Of a DNA stretch of 64,000 nt, positions 59,960 to 64,000 are shown piece by piece. The notes beneath the pieces are model-generated. The model had not been told where the DNA came from, searched no databases, and saw only the letters and a program-made list of their open reading frames with translations. Source of the DNA: Chloroflexota bacterium (GTDB lineage Bacteria; Chloroflexota; Limnocylindria; P2-11E); NCBI GenBank assembly GCA_005883625.1, contig VBDU01000076.1, positions 62,001-126,000 of the forward strand, written 5' to 3'. The first letter of the stretch is position 1. Each line of letters starts with the position of its first letter. The position numbers and the translations under genes are program-made.

Positions 59960-60011
59960 AGGGGCGAAGCCCCTGCGTTGAACGGAAAAGGCGAAAGGGG
60001 CGAAGCCCCTT
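59960..60011 (+). repeat. Two small GC palindromes between ftsK and rodZ
   Basis: AGGGGC GAA GCCCCT (59960-59974) and AAGGGGC GAA GCCCCTT (59995-60011). Both have GAA loops, as in the pair before mutS2. The second ends on the first two bases of the rodZ TTG start codon. Confidence 0.75.
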
Positions 60012-61182
60012 GAGCAAGCTCGGCGACAGCCTGCGGGCGCAGCGTGAGAAGAAGGGGATCACGCTCGACCAGGCCGCCGCCGACACGCGCATCCGCGAAA
60101 AGTTCCTCAAGGCGCTCGAAGACGGGGACTATCAGTCGCTCCCCGGCGCCGTCTATACGAAGGGCTTCCTGCGCAACTACGCGGAGTATCTCGACCTGCA
60201 GGCCGACGAGCTCGTCGTCCTCTTCCACCAGGAGCGCGGCGGCCAGCCCGAGGCGCCTCGCTCGTTCCAGCCGATGCGCCCCGTCGTCCACCGCAGCCTC
60301 ATCTTCACGCCCAAGGTGCTCCTGCCCGTCGTCGTGCTCGCGGGCGTCGTGCTCTTCGTGGGCTACCTCTACTACCAGTTCACGTCGTTCGCGACCCCGC
60401 CGCGGCTCGATGTGACCGATCCCCCGGGCGACGTCATCGCGTCGCAGCCGGACCTCCTGATCAGGGGCGTCACCGTCGCGGACGGGCGGATCACCGTGCG
60501 AGCGTTCCCGGGACAGAACGCCATCACGGACGTGCGCCCGGCCACGGACGGCACCTTCAGCACGAACGTGTCGCTCGTCCAGGGCGCGAACCACATCGAG
60601 ATCGAGGTGCTCGACGCCGCGGGCAAGGTCAGCCGCGTCACGCGCAACGTGCGACTCGAGGTCGCGGCGACGACCCCGCCCGGTCCACCGCCGCAGCTCA
60701 TCGTCGAGCAGCCGGCGAACGGCGCCGCGTTCACGAACACGCCGGTGCAAGTGAGCGGACGGGTCGATCGTTCGATCACCAGCCTCCAGGTCAACAACAT
60801 CGCGGTGGGCGTGAATCCGGATGGCAGCTTCACCGCGCGCTACTACCTCCCGGCGGGACCGCAGTCCTTCCGGATCGTGGCGCGCAACGCCGCCGGCGGC
60901 GTCGTCGAGGAGACCCGGAACGTCGTCGTCAGCTACACGGCCGCCGTCGTGAACGTGTTCGTGCGCGGCGGCGACGCGTGGCTGCTGGCGACGGTCGACG
61001 GCGCCGACGTCGCGGGCACCGGGCGCGTCTACAAGGACGGCGAGACCGCCGTCTTCACCGGCCGGGAGGTCCGCCTCCGGAGCGGCAACGCCGGCGCGAC
61101 CCAGGTCATCTACAACGGCACGCTCATCGCGAACCTGGGCCGCCAGGGCGAGGTCGTGGACCGCACGTTCACCGCGCAGTGA
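60010..61182 (+). CDS. RodZ-like cell-shape protein (HTH-membrane-DUF4115)
   Basis: 390 residues from TTG. The N-terminal helix-turn-helix (LGDSLRAQREKKGITLDQAAADTRI, to about residue 70) is the MreB-binding RodZ domain. One membrane helix is at about 103-120 (LLPVVVLAGVVLFVGYLYY). The outer part contains two Ig-like repeats and a C-terminal DUF4115 domain (about 320-390). It should link MreB to the wall synthesis machinery; with bactofilin and PBP1 this supports an elongation role. No usual ribosome binding site: the start codon abuts a palindrome. Confidence 0.88.
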   Translation: MSKLGDSLRAQREKKGITLDQAAADTRIREKFLKALEDGDYQSLPGAVYTKGFLRNYAEYLDLQADELVVLFHQERGGQPEAPRSFQPMRPVVHRSLIFTPKVLLPVVVLAGVVLFVGYLYYQFTSFATPPRLDVTDPPGDVIASQPDLLIRGVTVADGRITVRAFPGQNAITDVRPATDGTFSTNVSLVQGANHIEIEVLDAAGKVSRVTRNVRLEVAATTPPGPPPQLIVEQPANGAAFTNTPVQVSGRVDRSITSLQVNNIAVGVNPDGSFTARYYLPAGPQSFRIVARNAAGGVVEETRNVVVSYTAAVVNVFVRGGDAWLLATVDGADVAGTGRVYKDGETAVFTGREVRLRSGNAGATQVIYNGTLIANLGRQGEVVDRTFTAQ

Positions 61183-61189
61183 CGGCGTA

Positions 61190-61693
61190 GTGCCCGCGAA
61201 GTCGGCGCCAACGTACGAGGAGCTCGTGGCGCGCATGCGGCCGCTTCATGCACGGCTGCGGCGGCGAAGGCTCACCGTCGCCGCGGCGGAGTCGTGCACC
61301 GGAGGCTTGCTCGCGTCCGTCCTCAGCGCTCACGGCGGCTCGAGCGAGTACTTCAAGGGTGGCGCCGTCGTGTACTCGAACGAATCGAAGACCGCGCTCG
61401 CCGACGTCGCGCCCGACCTCATCCACGGGCACGGCGCCGTGTCGCCCGTTGTCGCGGGCGCTCTCGCGCGGGGTGCCCGGGAACGGCTCCGCGCGAAGAT
61501 CGGGCTCGGGGTGACCGGGATCGCCGGGCCGGGCGGCGCGACCCCCGGCAAGCCGGTCGGGCTCGCGTACGTCGCGGTCGACAGCGATCGCCACTCCGCC
61601 GTGAAGAAGCTCCTCTGGCCGTACGACCGCGAGGGCAATCGCCTCGCGTCCGTCGGTGCCGCGCTCGACCTCCTCGAGAAGGCGATCGCGTGA
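61190..61693 (+). CDS. CinA C-terminal domain nicotinamide-nucleotide amidase
   Basis: 167 residues from GTG. The PncC fold: TVAAAESCTGGLLASVLSAHGGSSEYFKGGAVVYSNE, then LGVTGIAGPGG. It deamidates nicotinamide mononucleotide in NAD recycling. This is the stand-alone PncC form, without the COG1058 pyrophosphatase domain of full CinA. It lies eight bases after rodZ and overlaps the methyltransferase (GTGA). Confidence 0.93.
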   Translation: MPAKSAPTYEELVARMRPLHARLRRRRLTVAAAESCTGGLLASVLSAHGGSSEYFKGGAVVYSNESKTALADVAPDLIHGHGAVSPVVAGALARGARERLRAKIGLGVTGIAGPGGATPGKPVGLAYVAVDSDRHSAVKKLLWPYDREGNRLASVGAALDLLEKAIA

Positions 61694-62460
61694 CCTCGCA
61701 CTACCAGCGTCATCTCGGCCGCGCCTTCATCGACGAGGAGGTCGCCCGGAACTACCGCTACCGACAGCCGTACCCGCCGGAGGTCTTCGATGTCCTCGCC
61801 GGGCTGCTTGTCGCGCCACGGACGGTGCTCGACGCCGGCTGCGGGTCGGGCGCCCTGACGCGAGGGCTCGCCGGCTTCGCCGAGCGGATCGACGCCGTCG
61901 ATCCGTCCGAAGCGATGATCCGCGAGGGCCGGCGCCTTCCCGGTGGCGACAGCGAGCGCATCCGCTGGATCGTGGGCCGCGCCGAGGACGCCCCGCTCGC
62001 CGCGCCGTACGGCCTCGCCACCACGGGCGCGAGCATTCACTGGATGGACCTTTCGGTCGTCCTGCCGCGCTTCGGCGCGGCGCTCGCGCCGACCGGCCGG
62101 CTCGCGATCGTCGATACCGAGAGCGTGTACGCGGACGAGGCCTGGCGGCGCGACCTCGTCGCCGTCTTCGAGAGATACTCGCCCGCGCACAGCGACGACT
62201 TCTACGGGCTCATCGCGGAGCTCGAAGCCTCCGGGCATTTCACGCGCGAAGGCGAGCGGCGAACGGCGCCCATCCCGTACGAGCAGTCCCTCGACGATTA
62301 CCTGGCGATGCTCGCGAGCACCAGCTCCCTCTCTCGCGTCACCCTCCGAGACCGCGCGGACGCCTTCGAGCACGACGCGCGCGGCATCTTCGCCGCGCAC
62401 GGCATGGAGCGCGTGCGGGCCGCGCTCGTCGCGCACATCGTGTGGGGCCGGCCGCGCTGA
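61690..62460 (+). CDS. Class I SAM-dependent methyltransferase (Methyltransf_11 type)
   Basis: 256 residues from GTG. Motif I is VLDAGCGSGALTRGLA (near residue 43), the motif II region is IDAVDPSEAMI, and ATTGASIHWMDLS is the post-motif segment seen in UbiE/Tam-like enzymes. Substrate unknown. It is coupled to PncC (GTGA) and hom (ATGA), so it lies within a metabolic operon, though no pathway link is apparent. Confidence 0.85.
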   Translation: MTSHYQRHLGRAFIDEEVARNYRYRQPYPPEVFDVLAGLLVAPRTVLDAGCGSGALTRGLAGFAERIDAVDPSEAMIREGRRLPGGDSERIRWIVGRAEDAPLAAPYGLATTGASIHWMDLSVVLPRFGAALAPTGRLAIVDTESVYADEAWRRDLVAVFERYSPAHSDDFYGLIAELEASGHFTREGERRTAPIPYEQSLDDYLAMLASTSSLSRVTLRDRADAFEHDARGIFAAHGMERVRAALVAHIVWGRPR

Positions 62461-63422
62461 TGAGCGCGAAGCCGCTCGGCGTCGGGCTCCTTGGCCTCGG
62501 GACCGTCGGGTCCGCCGTTGGCCGCGCGTTCGCCGACCGTTCGCGTCGCATCGACGCCGCCGCCGGTCGGCCCCTCAAGCTCGTGGCGGCCGCCGTGCGG
62601 GATCCGAAGAGAGCACGCGAGGCCGGCGAGGTCCCGGTGACCGCGGACGCGTTCGCGATCCTCGACGACCCCGAGATCGCGATCGTCGTCGAGGTGATCG
62701 GCGGGACGCGGCCCGCGCACGACCTTGTGCTCGCGGCGTTCGAGCGCGGGAAGCACGTCGTGACGGCGAACAAGGAGCTCGTCGCCAAGGAGTGGAACGG
62801 GCTTCACGAGGCGGCGCGGCTCGCGAGGCGCGAGCTCCGCTTCGAGGCCGCGGTCGCCGCCGCGGTGCCGGTCGTCGCCGGTTTCCGTGGCCTCGGCGCG
62901 GTGCGGCCGCGTGTCCTGCGCGGGCTGCTCAACGGGACGACGACGTACATCTGCTCGCGGATGGAGACGGGGAAGAGCTTCGACGAAGCGCTCGCCGAGG
63001 CGATGGCCGCGGGCTACGCGGAGGCCGACCCCACGAACGACGTGGACGGCCACGACGCCGCGTACAAGCTCGCGATCCTCGTTTCACTCCTCGAGGGCCG
63101 CCACTTCCATCCGGACAACGTGCGCCGCACGAGCCTGCGCTCGGCGACGGCGGCGGAGGTCGACGGCGCGGCCTCGCGCGGCAGGAAGATCCGCTACCTC
63201 GCGGTGGCCGACTTCGGCGAAAAGGCGACGAAAGCCCGCGTCGGGCCGGAGGAGGTCGCGGCGGGCTCACTCGAGGGCCAGGCCACCGGGCCGACGAACG
63301 TCGTGACGCTCGAGAGCGACCTCGCGCCGCACCTGGTATGGAGCGGGCCGGGCGCGGGCGGGGACGCGACCGCCTCCGCGATACTCGGCGACGTGATCCA
63401 GATCGCCCGCGCCGCTCGATGA
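62460..63422 (+). CDS. hom: Homoserine dehydrogenase, short form without ACT domain
   Basis: 320 residues from an ATG at an ATGA overlap. It reduces aspartate semialdehyde to homoserine on the way to threonine and methionine. NAD(P) motif GLLGLGTVGSAVG (residues about 8-20), VTANKELVAKEW, and the catalytic block FEAAVAAAVPVV plus GLLNGTTTYICSRM and EADPTNDVDGHDAAYKLAIL. The C-terminal ACT regulatory domain of the usual 430-residue enzyme is missing, so threonine feedback may be absent or indirect. The aspartate kinase gene follows directly. Confidence 0.95.
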   Translation: MSAKPLGVGLLGLGTVGSAVGRAFADRSRRIDAAAGRPLKLVAAAVRDPKRAREAGEVPVTADAFAILDDPEIAIVVEVIGGTRPAHDLVLAAFERGKHVVTANKELVAKEWNGLHEAARLARRELRFEAAVAAAVPVVAGFRGLGAVRPRVLRGLLNGTTTYICSRMETGKSFDEALAEAMAAGYAEADPTNDVDGHDAAYKLAILVSLLEGRHFHPDNVRRTSLRSATAAEVDGAASRGRKIRYLAVADFGEKATKARVGPEEVAAGSLEGQATGPTNVVTLESDLAPHLVWSGPGAGGDATASAILGDVIQIARAAR

Positions 63423-64000
63423 CCGAGGACGGCGGAGCCCCCCGACGACGGACCGTCCTGAAGTTCGGCGGTACCTCCGTCGCCTCGCCGGCCGCGCTCG
63501 AGAAGGTCGGCGAGATCGTCAAGGGAGTCGAAGGCGAGCGCGTCGTCGTCGTCTCCGCGACGGCCGGCACCACTGACGCGCTCGTCGCGGCGGCGCGCGA
63601 CGCCGAGCGCGGCGACGCCCAGAAGGCTGAGCAGCAGATCGGCGAGCTCGCCGAGGCGCACAAGAACCTCGCCGCCGACACGCTCGGCTTCTCGTCGGGC
63701 GAGGTCCTGAAGGAGGTCGGCGACCTCACGGAGCGCACCATCGCACTCCTGCAGAGCGTCGCGATCCTCCGCGAGTGCACCGCCCGCACGCGCGACGCGA
63801 TCGTCGCCTACGGGGAGCGCGTGTCCGCGCCCATCGTCGCCGCCGTCCTCGAGGCGAAGGGCGTGAAGGCCGAGGCGCTCTCCGCCGAAGGTCTCGTGAT
63901 CACCGACGACGCCTTCGGGCAGGCGAATCCGAGCCTCGAAGAGACGCGCGCCCGCGCCGCCAAGGAGCTCATCCCACGCCTCGCCATCGGGGTGACGCCC
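63419..64000 (+). CDS. Aspartate kinase, 5' part (runs off the window)
   Basis: 194 residues seen, starting at an ATG overlapping hom (ATGA); the frame is still open at 64000. It phosphorylates aspartate, the first step of the Lys/Thr/Met pathway. LKFGGTSVASPAALEKV is the signature at about residue 15, followed by VVVVSATAGTTDALVAAA. The first ten residues (TEDGGAPRRR) are non-conserved and include what looks like the right half of the GC palindromic element (GCGGAGCCCCCCGAC, about 63432-63446). It forms an operon with hom. Confidence 0.92.
   Translation, partial: MTEDGGAPRRRTVLKFGGTSVASPAALEKVGEIVKGVEGERVVVVSATAGTTDALVAAARDAERGDAQKAEQQIGELAEAHKNLAADTLGFSSGEVLKEVGDLTERTIALLQSVAILRECTARTRDAIVAYGERVSAPIVAAVLEAKGVKAEALSAEGLVITDDAFGQANPSLEETRARAAKELIPRLAIGVTP

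Noticed and set aside
1-64000. Insertion sequences, prophage genes, tRNA or rRNA genes
   Set aside because: I found no transposase, integrase, phage structural gene, tRNA-like cloverleaf with CCA context or rRNA segment; only the small palindromes and the possible toxin-antitoxin remnant suggest mobile DNA.

Overview
The window is a very GC-rich (about 70 percent by eye) bacterial chromosome segment with tightly packed genes, many overlapping by the four bases ATGA, GTGA or CTGA. The gene set suggests a Chloroflexota-type bacterium of the high-GC soil or groundwater lineages: T-box leaders before thrS and pheS, a short IF2, class A PBP, RodZ, FtsK and bactofilin but no outer-membrane genes. 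That placement is an inference; no rRNA is present to test it.

Layout. 1-3.3 kb: a surface-glycan cluster (ATP-grasp, FemAB-like transferase, glycosyltransferase). 3.3-6.5 kb: a large secreted GH5 glycoside hydrolase on the minus strand, split by a frameshift. 6.8-8.2 kb: bactofilin and a pentapeptide-repeat protein. 8.2-16.8 kb: translation block T-box-thrS-GNAT-infC-rpmI-rplT-T-box-pheS-pheT. 16.9-20.6 kb: peptide-type ABC importer without its ATPases. 20.6-31.5 kb: mpg, mutS2, NUDIX, class A PBP, tyrS, TPR protein, an AbrB-like antitoxin with a toxin-like remnant, a 5'-truncated NDH-2 and a DinB-like protein. 32-36.6 kb: EF-G-like GTPase, yebC, ruvC, HIT, ruvA, Flp pilin. 36.7-45 kb: nusA-ylxR-infB-rbfA-nrnA-truB-GT-ribF. 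45-50 kb (minus strand): response regulator, nitrate/sulfonate-type ABC importer, GIY-YIG protein, tandem GNAT. 50-55 kb: rpsO-pnp, a GT2/YdjC/methyltransferase group. 55-61 kb: uracil-DNA glycosylase, RNase J, FtsK, RodZ. 61-64 kb: PncC, methyltransferase, homoserine dehydrogenase and a cut-off aspartate kinase.

Two window-wide features stand out. First, a roughly 30-bp GC-rich palindromic element (core GGGGGGC-nnn-GCCCCCC) is scattered in both orientations. It lies in leaders and spacers, at gene 5' ends, and in frame inside conserved genes (thrS, nrnA, pnp, the TPR gene). Second, several conserved genes have no ATG, GTG or TTG that would keep their family N-terminus. nrnA and truB instead start naturally at CTG inside CTGA overlaps; mpg and a GT2 gene also offer CTG; infC offers ATA. 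PBP1, ribF, ruvC and ylxR have no clear start at all.

The thrS, pheST, infC, rpmI, rplT, nusA, infB, rbfA, truB and rpsO genes together form the translation and ribosome-assembly core. The hydrolase, glycosyltransferases, bactofilin, RodZ, PBP and FtsK deal with envelope and cell shape.
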